A DNA stretch of 5,144 nucleotides from Candidatus Aminicenantota bacterium (lineage in GTDB: Bacteria; Acidobacteriota; Aminicenantia; Aminicenantales; Aminicenantaceae): NCBI GenBank assembly GCA_030627155.1, contig DAOUSP010000109.1, forward strand, positions 1 through 5,144. Reading direction: 5' to 3'. The notes under the pieces were generated by a model that searched no databases, was not told the origin of the DNA, and was given only the letters and a program-made list of their open reading frames with translations. The position numbers and the translations under genes were made by a program. Below, piece after piece: positions 1 to 5,144 of this stretch. Every line of letters starts with the position of its first letter. Position 1 is the first letter of the stretch.

Positions 1-2
1 AT

Positions 3-326
3 CCCATACTTCAAACCACTTCAGGTGCCGGTCAATTATTCCTTGGAAGCATTGGTATAACATACGCCTTTGAACCTGGAATGAGTTTTTTTGTCGAAAC
101 TTCTTACAGGTTTGCTAAAGTAAATGGATTTCAAGGCGAAAACAAAGAAGGAGAAAGTGGCACTCTATTTTATTTTGAAGAATATAACCCTGATTTCAAT
201 TTCTGGCAGGCCAAAAACCTCCTTTTAAACAAAGAGCCATCAGGAGAAAACTTTCGCTCTGTTCAGAAAGCTGTTGTAGATTTCAGCGGGATTTCTATTA
301 AAATAGGATTCATGATTAATTTTTAA
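3..326 (+). CDS. Putative outer-membrane beta-barrel protein, C-terminal part (5' end outside window)
   Basis: The reading frame is open from the window edge (first whole codon at base 3) to the TAA at 324-326, giving 107 residues. An internal ATG at 81 is only a methionine inside the continuing frame, not a credible start, because the coding pattern carries on upstream of it. The visible part alternates short beta-strand-like stretches (GQLFLGSIGITYAFEP, then MSFFVETSYRFAKVNGF) with a polar loop rich in E, N and G. It ends in GISIKIGFMINF, an amphipathic strand with a terminal phenylalanine. A C-terminal Phe on a final strand is the known recognition signal for the BAM outer-membrane assembly machinery. 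I infer an integral outer-membrane barrel of the small OmpA/OmpW-like kind. No ligand or specific family can be named from this tail. It lies 17 bases upstream of purN on the same strand, so read-through is likely, though a functional link is not evident. Confidence 0.6.
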   Translation, partial: PILQTTSGAGQLFLGSIGITYAFEPGMSFFVETSYRFAKVNGFQGENKEGESGTLFYFEEYNPDFNFWQAKNLLLNKEPSGENFRSVQKAVVDFSGISIKIGFMINF

Positions 327-333
327 ACAAATT

Positions 334-338
334 AAGGG
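334..338 (+). promoter_or_regulatory. Ribosome binding site of purN
   Basis: AAGGG lies five bases before the ATG at 344, inside the 17-base gap after the preceding gene. It supports that ATG as the start, although the protein then has about ten more N-terminal residues than compact PurN enzymes. Confidence 0.6.
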
Positions 339-343
339 AAAAA

Positions 344-979
344 ATGTCACAAGAATATTTCAAAAGCCCAAAAAAGAAAGGAAAGCTTGCAGCTTTTCTC
401 TCTGGCCGTGGTTCAAACTTTGTAGCTATTCATGATGCTATTCTTGAGGGAAAAATAAATGCTGAAGTTGCTCTTGTTTTCAGCGATAAAAAAGATGCAC
501 CAGGCCTAAAAATCGCCAAGGAAAGAAACCTGGATACGCTCTCTCTAAACCCTAAGGATTTTAACAGCAAGGAAGACTATGAACAGGAAATCATAAGAGA
601 AGTAAAAAAACGTAAAATTGATTTAATCTGCCTGGCAGGTTACATGAGGATTCTATCTCCTCATTTCTGTCGTCAATTTCCGAATGCTATTCTAAATATC
701 CACCCAGCTCTTCTACCTGCTTTTCCGGGCCTTCACGTCCAGAGAAAAGCCCTGGAATGGGGAGTCAGATATTCTGGCGCAACAGTACATTTCGTGACTC
801 CAGATGTAGACATGGGCCCTATAGTTCTTCAAGCCGTTGTTCCTGTGAAACAGGATGATACAGAAGAAGCATTGAGTCAGAGGATATTAAAGGAAGAACA
901 TAGGATTTATCCGGAAGCAATCAAGCTATATTTCGAAGGAAGATTAGAAATCAGAAACAGGCACGTTTATATAAAATAG
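344..979 (+). CDS. purN: Phosphoribosylglycinamide formyltransferase (GAR transformylase, PurN)
   Basis: This cytoplasmic enzyme transfers the formyl group of 10-formyl-tetrahydrofolate to GAR, making FGAR, the third step of de novo purine synthesis. At 211 residues it is the usual length for bacterial PurN. The N-terminal phosphate-binding loop GRGSNF is at residues 21-26 and DAPG at 51-54. The core strand AGYMRILSP is at 98-106. The catalytic segment NIHPALLPAFPG begins at 118. The family's catalytic triad (Asn106, His108 and Asp144 in E. coli) corresponds to Asn118, His120 and Asp156, the last within DVDMGPI. The C-terminal EEHRIYPEAI (184-193) also fits the family. Nothing essential is missing. 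The short basic N-terminal stretch (SPKKKGK) is a small extension before the first strand. The gene follows the barrel gene by 17 bases and precedes tyrS by 80 bases. No other purine gene is in the window, so it is not in a visible pur cluster. Confidence 0.96.
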   Translation: MSQEYFKSPKKKGKLAAFLSGRGSNFVAIHDAILEGKINAEVALVFSDKKDAPGLKIAKERNLDTLSLNPKDFNSKEDYEQEIIREVKKRKIDLICLAGYMRILSPHFCRQFPNAILNIHPALLPAFPGLHVQRKALEWGVRYSGATVHFVTPDVDMGPIVLQAVVPVKQDDTEEALSQRILKEEHRIYPEAIKLYFEGRLEIRNRHVYIK

Positions 980-1044
980 GCAAGGCGGATAGCATCAAAT
1001 TAAATCAATGTAATTTCATGTTAAGCGTTTAAGATTGCCCATGC

Positions 1045-1050
1045 AAAGGA
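1045..1050 (+). promoter_or_regulatory. Ribosome binding site of tyrS
   Basis: AAAGGA sits nine bases before the ATG at 1060, separated by an A-rich spacer. The 80-base gap upstream (980-1059) shows no convincing promoter, terminator or T-box leader and is too short for a T-box, so tyrS may be transcribed from upstream of purN. Confidence 0.5.
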
Positions 1051-1059
1051 AAAGAAAAA

Positions 1060-2277
1060 ATGATTAAAGATGTGGAACAGCAATTTGAATACCTGAAAAA
1101 AGGTTGTGTCGAGATAATCCAGGAACAAGAACTTAAAACAAGGATTGAACGTTCTCTGAAAGAAAACAAACCTTTAAAAGTCAAGGCAGGGTTCGATCCC
1201 ACTGCCCCTGATATCCATTTAGGCCATACTGTCCTTCTCCGCAAAATGAAACACTTCCAGGATTTGGGCCATGATGTAATATTTCTCATTGGAGACTTTA
1301 CAGGACTTATAGGTGATCCATCAGGAAAGACTATCACTCGCCCTCCGATGACTCGCGAACAGATCCAGAAGAACGCTGAGACTTACAAAAGTCAGATTTT
1401 CAAAATTCTCGACCCTGAAAAGACGATTATCGACTTTAATTCCCGCTGGCTGGGAAAATTGACGAGTTTCGATATAATCAACTTGACCTCAAAGTACACC
1501 ATCGCCAGGATCCTCGAGAGGGACGATTTTTCTATCCGTCTGAAAAACGGCCTTCCGATTTCTGTCCATGAAATCCTTTATCCTCTCATGCAAGCATATG
1601 ATTCTGTAGCTTTAAAAGCCGATGTGGAACTTGGTGGAACAGATCAAAAATTCAATCTTCTCGTTGGTCGCGAAATACAGAGGGGATTTAATCAAGAGCC
1701 GCAGGTTGTCATCACAGTCCCCCTTCTGGAAGGATTGGATGGTGTGGAAAAAATGAGCAAATCTCTAAATAATTATATTGGGGTTACTGATCCGCCAAAT
1801 GAAATGTTCGGAAAAACAATGTCTATTTCTGACCCTCTTATGTTTCGCTATTATGAACTTCTTACCGATATCCCCCTTTCAAAAATAGAACAATGGAAGA
1901 AAGACATCAAAGAAAACAAAATTAATCCAAGAGACTTAAAATCGAAGCTGGCAGAATCTATCGTCACAGATTTTTGGGGAAAAGAAAAGGCTAAAGAAGC
2001 TAACAGGGAATTTAAAAGAATATTCAAACTGAAACAGACACCGACTGAATTAGAGGAAATCAAAGTCTCAAAACCAATTTTTTCTCTTATCGACCTGCTC
2101 GTGGATAAAAACATCTTCCCATCCCGGGGAGAAGCAAAGAGAATGATACGTCAGGGAGGAGTATATCTCGGAGGGGAAAGGGTCGAAGACATCGGGCTTA
2201 AAATAGACGTAAGCAAACAAAGAGAAATAATCCTAAAGGTTGGAAAACGGAAGTTTTATAAAATATTAATGAAATGA
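1060..2277 (+). CDS. tyrS: Tyrosyl-tRNA synthetase, KMSKS-type (TyrRS)
   Basis: This class I aminoacyl-tRNA synthetase activates tyrosine with ATP and charges tRNA-Tyr in the cytoplasm. The 405-residue length matches the bacterial TyrRS subgroup that carries KMSKS rather than KFGKT (often called TyrS2 or TyrZ). Residues 44-56 hold GFDPTAPDIHLGH with the HIGH-type motif HLGH (53-56). LIGDFTGLIGDPSGK (76-90) is typical of this subgroup. The tyrosine pocket motifs are YPLMQAYDS (174-182; Tyr174, Gln178 and Asp181 match the tyrosine-binding positions of Bacillus TyrRS) and ELGGTDQKFN (190-199). KMSKS is at 231-235. A helical anticodon-binding region follows, then a C-terminal S4 RNA-binding domain at about 340-400 (SRGEAKRMIRQGGVYLGG). 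Lys42 stands where Bacillus TyrRS has Tyr34, as I recall is normal for this subgroup. It is complete and ends at TGA, convergent with thyX. No second tRNA-synthetase gene is nearby. Confidence 0.96.
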   Translation: MIKDVEQQFEYLKKGCVEIIQEQELKTRIERSLKENKPLKVKAGFDPTAPDIHLGHTVLLRKMKHFQDLGHDVIFLIGDFTGLIGDPSGKTITRPPMTREQIQKNAETYKSQIFKILDPEKTIIDFNSRWLGKLTSFDIINLTSKYTIARILERDDFSIRLKNGLPISVHEILYPLMQAYDSVALKADVELGGTDQKFNLLVGREIQRGFNQEPQVVITVPLLEGLDGVEKMSKSLNNYIGVTDPPNEMFGKTMSISDPLMFRYYELLTDIPLSKIEQWKKDIKENKINPRDLKSKLAESIVTDFWGKEKAKEANREFKRIFKLKQTPTELEEIKVSKPIFSLIDLLVDKNIFPSRGEAKRMIRQGGVYLGGERVEDIGLKIDVSKQREIILKVGKRKFYKILMK

Positions 2278-2308
2278 TATTGGAAGAAAACCAAAAAAAT
2301 AATGGTAG

Positions 2309-2334
2309 TTAGCTGATTATTGTTCATCAGTTAA
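2309..2334 (-). terminator. Candidate hairpin terminator in the tyrS/thyX convergent gap
   Basis: TTAGCTGAT (2309-2317) and ATCAGTTAA (2326-2334) can form a nine-base-pair stem, one pair being G-U, around an eight-base loop. On the minus strand it is followed a few bases later by a T run (the A run at 2293-2299 on the plus strand), so it fits thyX termination better than tyrS termination. The stem is AT-rich and the T run is not adjacent, so the call is tentative. Confidence 0.35.
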
Positions 2335-2355
2335 TTCTAAGTTCGTGTTTTGAAT

Positions 2356-3837
2356 CTAAAATTCCGGGGGAAAAAATTTTGGATTTTCCCCAAAAACATC
2401 TTTATACACCTTTGGATACGCATCTTTTCCACATGCAAGGAGACATGTTATAGGCATGACTTTTTGAGCCAACTCCCTCATCTGCCTTGAAATATCCCTG
2501 ATGTCCCATTGAGCTGTGGTATCCTCCCGCAGCCTGGAAATGTGGTAGAGTTCCCTTGCATTAACTTTAAGCAGGACTCGCTTTCTGTGTGCATTGGTCA
2601 AGATATATTCTGCTCCCTGGTCCATGCATTCTTTAAGTTGTAAATATACTCGATTTGTCTTATCCATCACTTTTATAAAATCTTTTTCTCCTCCAATATC
2701 CTTTATAGAAGGAGGGATTGTGACTCCAAGTTCTGGATCGTATTTCTGGGTCGTTAATGTTGCCATTCGGTGCCGCTTGAGCTGGGCAAAACAGCAGGCT
2801 GAAACAACAATATCAAAAGTGAAATCCACATATTCCCACTCACGAAGTACAACATCATAAAATTCCATATGTTTACATGCTGATTTAATAAACTCCAGTT
2901 TTTCTTCTGGTTTTAGGGTTTTAGCCCGGGCAAGACATTCCTTGAAAGATAAAGAGGATAATGAGTGCATCAGGACAGCAATCAGTTTTGTGTCTCCGTC
3001 AGGAGTATAATCAACCAATTGAACAAAATTTCCTCTCTGCTGCCTTGGAGAATTCAGGATTAATTCTGTATGTTTTCTTAAATCGTCATATGTCTTTGCA
3101 TCAAAATCATTTTCTTCAGTAAAAAGAATGATCGAAGGCGCCACTTCTTTGGCCAGTTCATAAATTTTCAGGTTTAACTCCTTGAGTTCCGAAAGTTTTT
3201 GCGAGGCAAATCTGCGGATAAGCAATTCCAGGTTCCTGGCATTTATTGTTATTCCAAGCTGGCCTTTTGTCGCCAAACTCACCACATATCGGGCATCTTC
3301 CTTGGCCCATCCGTCCAAGATAGAGTGCTTTTTAGGCATCTCCGCTAATTCTTTATGCTTTTCGAAAACATAAGACCTCAATTTTTTATAGAGCTTATGA
3401 TAGAGCATATTCTGCTCTTGAATAGTTTTCACAAAGACATCTTGCTTCCCTGCTTTTTTAACTTCTTCGGGAAGCACAAAATCTCCTTTAAGAGTAATAT
3501 AGCGCTGGGATTTTTCTGTATAAGAACAAAGGCGATATTTTTCAATTTCTTCTATGACTAAACGGCTGACACCAATAATATCAAAGTTAAACACAGCATG
3601 TTCGGCCACAGAATGATGGCCCATCTTAAAAATTATATTCCGGTTTGACCTGCGCGCTCTCTCTACTTCAGCCCTTGCTATTCTTCGCAGTTCATCTATC
3701 GGACGGGGATCACGGGAAATACGGGCATAGGAAGCAGAGAGGGTCTCAGGAGTCACATCCTCCCTTTGAGGAGCAGATTTTTTTAGTTCTTCTAAAACTT
3801 CTTTATCAACATTATATCCAGCAAGAAGAACCTTCAT
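2356..3837 (-). CDS. thyX: Flavin-dependent thymidylate synthase ThyX, long form with two tandem ThyX-like domains
   Basis: ThyX makes dTMP from dUMP using methylene-THF, NAD(P)H and FAD, regenerating THF directly instead of dihydrofolate. This protein is 493 residues, about twice the usual 220-250. Half 1 (about 1-240) has GHHSVAEH (73-80), matching the active-site His/Glu segment, then KYRLCSYTEKSQRY (100-113), a variant of the RHRx7S signature that keeps Ser110 but has KYR for RHR, and NAR at 199-201. Half 2 (about 285-490) has DFTF (338-341), intact RHR at 355-357 but Lys365 where the signature Ser belongs, then NAREL (426-430) and RxxxxAQWDIR (437-447) with the conserved dUMP-site Arg. 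Start choice: MKVLLAGYNVD at 3837 fits the family; an 18-residue upstream extension to a GTG at 3891 is possible but runs into repeat DNA. As I recall, chlamydial ThyX is of similar length, so the long form is not unique. Family assignment is firm; activity is inferred. Confidence 0.92.
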   Translation of the reverse strand: MKVLLAGYNVDKEVLEELKKSAPQREDVTPETLSASYARISRDPRPIDELRRIARAEVERARRSNRNIIFKMGHHSVAEHAVFNFDIIGVSRLVIEEIEKYRLCSYTEKSQRYITLKGDFVLPEEVKKAGKQDVFVKTIQEQNMLYHKLYKKLRSYVFEKHKELAEMPKKHSILDGWAKEDARYVVSLATKGQLGITINARNLELLIRRFASQKLSELKELNLKIYELAKEVAPSIILFTEENDFDAKTYDDLRKHTELILNSPRQQRGNFVQLVDYTPDGDTKLIAVLMHSLSSLSFKECLARAKTLKPEEKLEFIKSACKHMEFYDVVLREWEYVDFTFDIVVSACCFAQLKRHRMATLTTQKYDPELGVTIPPSIKDIGGEKDFIKVMDKTNRVYLQLKECMDQGAEYILTNAHRKRVLLKVNARELYHISRLREDTTAQWDIRDISRQMRELAQKVMPITCLLACGKDAYPKVYKDVFGENPKFFPPEF

Positions 3838-3841
3838 TATG

Positions 3842-3847
3842 CCTACT
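3842..3847 (-). promoter_or_regulatory. Weak ribosome binding site of thyX
   Basis: On the minus strand AGTAGG ends four bases before the ATG at 3837. The spacing is short and the match partial, but it is the only Shine-Dalgarno-like site next to a start whose product begins as ThyX proteins do. The GTG at 3891 has AAGGA directly abutting it, which is too close to act as its site. Confidence 0.35.
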
Positions 3848-3874
3848 AACATAAAAAGAGGGAACAAAAAAGTC

Positions 3875-3910
3875 AACTCCTCACTCCTCACTCCTTACTA
3901 TCTTACTGCT
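3875..3910. repeat. Degenerate heptad tandem repeat, block 1 (consensus YACTNCT)
   Basis: Five seven-base units lie in a row on the plus strand: AACTCCT (3875), CACTCCT (3882), CACTCCT (3889), TACTATC (3896), then one extra T and TACTGCT (3904-3910). The block lies in the thyX leader, where on the thyX sense strand each unit reads like AGGAGTG, resembling repeated Shine-Dalgarno sequence. The same heptads recur at 4044-4057 (inverted) and 4076-4100 (direct). Confidence 0.75.
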
Positions 3911-3950
3911 AATTAAATTTACAGCCGCAACTATTTTTGATTTTTTTTTT

Positions 3951-3979
3951 ATGATAGAATTTTGATAGTGAATATACAA
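3951..3979 (-). promoter_or_regulatory. Candidate sigma-70-type promoter of thyX
   Basis: On the minus strand a -35-like TTGTAT (3979-3974) and a -10-like TATCAT (3956-3951, five of six matches to TATAAT) are separated by exactly 17 bases. The predicted start near 3944 would give thyX a leader of roughly 107 bases containing the heptad block. The -35 match is poor (three of six) and the surroundings are very AT-rich, so chance is a real possibility. Confidence 0.35.
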
Positions 3980-4043
3980 AAAAAGCAAAAAATAATTTCT
4001 TTCCCATTTGTGTCCAAATATCTACGTTTAATAGTAAAAAAGG

Positions 4044-4057
4044 AAGAGTAAGGAGTT
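4044..4057. repeat. Heptad repeat, block 2 (two units, inverted relative to block 1)
   Basis: AAGAGTA and AGGAGTT on the plus strand are the reverse complement of the block 1 pattern (AACTCCT then TACTCTT). GAGTAAGGAGTT here differs by one base from the complement of AACTCCTCACTC in block 1, so the two blocks form an imperfect inverted pair about 180 bases apart end to end. Confidence 0.55.
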
Positions 4058-4075
4058 AATTTAAATTATACTTTT

Positions 4076-4100
4076 CACTGCTTACTACTTACTATTTACT
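4076..4100. repeat. Heptad tandem repeat, block 3 (direct relative to block 1)
   Basis: CACTGCT (4076), TACTACT (4083), TACTATT (4090) and a partial TACT (4097-4100) run tandemly and end just before the ribosome binding site of the hydrolase gene. The 13-base string CTTACTATTTACT (4088-4100) closely matches 3894-3907 in block 1, which has one additional base. Confidence 0.7.
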
Positions 4101-4106
4101 TGAAAT

Positions 4107-4112
4107 GGAGGT
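4107..4112 (+). promoter_or_regulatory. Ribosome binding site of the S15 hydrolase gene
   Basis: GGAGGT lies six bases before the ATG at 4119. It is a strong, well-spaced Shine-Dalgarno sequence and fixes the start, which also gives a complete N-terminal signal peptide. Confidence 0.8.
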
Positions 4113-4118
4113 AACTAA

Positions 4119-5144
4119 ATGAAAAGAAACATCAAATTATTGACACTCTTGACAGCCGTATGCCTTATGATGTTTGCTTCAATTTTTGTGCTCGGGAACA
4201 GACCCGAAGAAAAAATATCAAAGTTAGGAGAATATAAGGGATACTCTGTTCCAATCTATGATGAATGGGTACGAAGCTCCCAGTATGTTACAGTCCGGGA
4301 TGGCACTAAATTAGCAGTAGACATTTACCGCCCTGCTAAAGACGGTAAACCAGTGAATGAACCTCTTCCTTTGATTTGGACTCATACCCGTTACCACCGT
4401 GCCTATGTTGATAAAGATGGCAAGATCAAATCCATGATCGATTCCCCTTGGCTTCAGAGAATTCTCAAACATGGCTACGTAGTTGCTTCTGTAGATTTAA
4501 GAGGAACAGGTGCTTCATACGGTACCAGAAGAGGGAGTTTCACGCCAGAGGAAGCTCTCGATGGGTATGATATAACAGAGTGGTTTGCCAAACAGCCCTG
4601 GTGTGACGGAAACATTGGGATGTACGGTGGTTCATATTTAGGAATCACGCAGCTTCTTACTGCAGGCACAGGACCGCCGCATCTTAAAGCCATAATTCCT
4701 TCTGTTGCCATGTTTGATGCCTATTCCTTCACCTATCCAGGAGGAATTTATCAAGATGATTTCATCAAGGAATGGAGCAGTCTTGTTAAGAAACTCGACC
4801 AGGAAAAACCTGCAGCCCCTGTAGATGATGATTCCAAATCTATACTGTTAAAAGAAGCGATCTTGCAACATAGGAATAACATTTATGCAAATGATTATGC
4901 CTCCTTTAATCAGTACCGTGATACTTTGATTGAGGGAACAAAGATTCAACCATATTTAGAATGGAGTCCCCATTATTATTGTAAAGGAATCAACGAAAAG
5001 GGCTCCCACATTGCTATTTATCACGTATCAGGATGGTATGACATGTGGCCCAGGGATGCTCTTACCTGGTTTAATAACCTCAAAAACCCCCAGAAAATTA
5101 TTATTTCCCCATGGCCACACAGCGGAAGATCCACCCCAGGATGG
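4119..5144 (+). CDS. Secreted CocE/NonD-type hydrolase of the X-Pro dipeptidyl-peptidase (S15) family, 3' end outside window
   Basis: The frame is open to the last base of the window, giving 342 N-terminal residues of a protein whose family is usually 550-650 long. Residues 1-26 form a Sec-type signal peptide: basic MKRNIK, a hydrophobic core, then VLGN, so export to the periplasm or beyond is likely. Cys15 is not in a proper lipobox. The mature N-terminus carries VTVRDGTKLAVDIYRPA (57-73), the typical opening of the alpha/beta-hydrolase domain. VDLRGTGAS (125-133) and PWCDGNIGMYGGSYLG (160-175) follow, with Ser172 as nucleophile. SGWYDMW (304-310) gives Asp308 and SPWPHS (330-335) gives His334, completing the catalytic triad. 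Tyr92 (HTRYHR) is at the position of the oxyanion-hole Tyr of CocE, by inference. A helical cap region lies at about 205-290. Members cleave Xaa-Pro dipeptides, esters or beta-lactam side chains, and the substrate cannot be told here. The C-terminal jelly-roll domain expected of the family is beyond the window. Divergent from thyX. Confidence 0.9.
   Translation, partial: MKRNIKLLTLLTAVCLMMFASIFVLGNRPEEKISKLGEYKGYSVPIYDEWVRSSQYVTVRDGTKLAVDIYRPAKDGKPVNEPLPLIWTHTRYHRAYVDKDGKIKSMIDSPWLQRILKHGYVVASVDLRGTGASYGTRRGSFTPEEALDGYDITEWFAKQPWCDGNIGMYGGSYLGITQLLTAGTGPPHLKAIIPSVAMFDAYSFTYPGGIYQDDFIKEWSSLVKKLDQEKPAAPVDDDSKSILLKEAILQHRNNIYANDYASFNQYRDTLIEGTKIQPYLEWSPHYYCKGINEKGSHIAIYHVSGWYDMWPRDALTWFNNLKNPQKIIISPWPHSGRSTPGW

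Noticed and set aside
980..1059. Possible T-box or promoter upstream of tyrS
   Set aside because: The gap is only 80 bases, too short for a T-box leader. The TGTAAT at 1009-1014 lacks a matching -35 element.
1029..1337. 102-codon open frame on the minus strand over the start of tyrS
   Set aside because: It lies opposite the well-conserved N-terminal catalytic motifs of TyrRS and its translation has no recognisable pattern, so it is an antisense shadow.
1851..2114. 87-codon open frame on the minus strand inside tyrS
   Set aside because: It lies wholly within the confident tyrS gene, and the product is a low-information Ser/Leu/Phe-rich translation.
2594..3854. Four plus-strand open frames opposite thyX (starts at 2594, 3182, 3355 and 3645)
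   Set aside because: All lie antisense to the continuous thyX frame with family motifs throughout. None has a good ribosome binding site or a recognisable product.
4067..4072. TATACT as a -10 box for the hydrolase gene
   Set aside because: It matches five of six consensus bases, but there is no -35-like hexamer 16-18 bases upstream and the region is AT-rich enough to produce such matches by chance.
4119..4196. Lipoprotein signal (Cys15) in the hydrolase
   Set aside because: The residues before Cys15 (LTAV) do not fit a lipobox, and the hydrophobic core continues for about ten residues beyond it, so a Sec signal peptide or membrane anchor is more likely.
4475..4711. 78-codon open frame on the minus strand inside the hydrolase gene
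   Set aside because: It covers the GGSYLG nucleophile region of the plus-strand gene and is an antisense shadow.

Overview
The window looks like ordinary chromosomal DNA from a Gram-negative-type bacterium of moderately low GC content (my impression by eye, not computed). Pointers are a C-terminal outer-membrane beta-barrel ending, a full-length PurN, a KMSKS-type tyrosyl-tRNA synthetase, an unusually long double-domain ThyX and a secreted S15-family hydrolase. The barrel tail and the heptad intergenic repeats recall uncultured Acidobacteria/Aminicenantes-like genomes, but this is a weak impression and not a taxonomic assignment.

Layout. Bases 1-326 (+) hold the last 107 codons of a putative outer-membrane barrel protein. 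After a 17-base gap comes purN (344-979, +), then an 80-base gap and tyrS (1060-2277, +). These three genes could be one transcription unit. A 78-base convergent gap with one AT-rich hairpin separates tyrS from thyX (2356-3837, -). A divergent, AT-rich gap of about 280 bases (3838-4118) carries three short heptad repeat blocks and a plausible thyX promoter. A secreted CocE/X-Pro dipeptidyl-peptidase (S15) hydrolase starts at 4119 (+) and runs off the window end.

How the genes relate. PurN and ThyX are both folate one-carbon enzymes of nucleotide synthesis: PurN uses 10-formyl-THF for purines, and ThyX uses methylene-THF for dTMP and returns THF. They lie on opposite strands and are not co-transcribed. 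TyrS is a translation housekeeping enzyme. The barrel protein and the hydrolase are envelope or exported functions with no visible link to the others.

The most interesting points are two. ThyX has two tandem ThyX-like halves whose signature residues are lost in a complementary way, suggesting a composite active site. The thyX/hydrolase intergenic region is decorated with degenerate 7-base repeats in direct and inverted orientation. I see no defence system, CRISPR array, transposase, tRNA or rRNA, and no clearly new multigene system.
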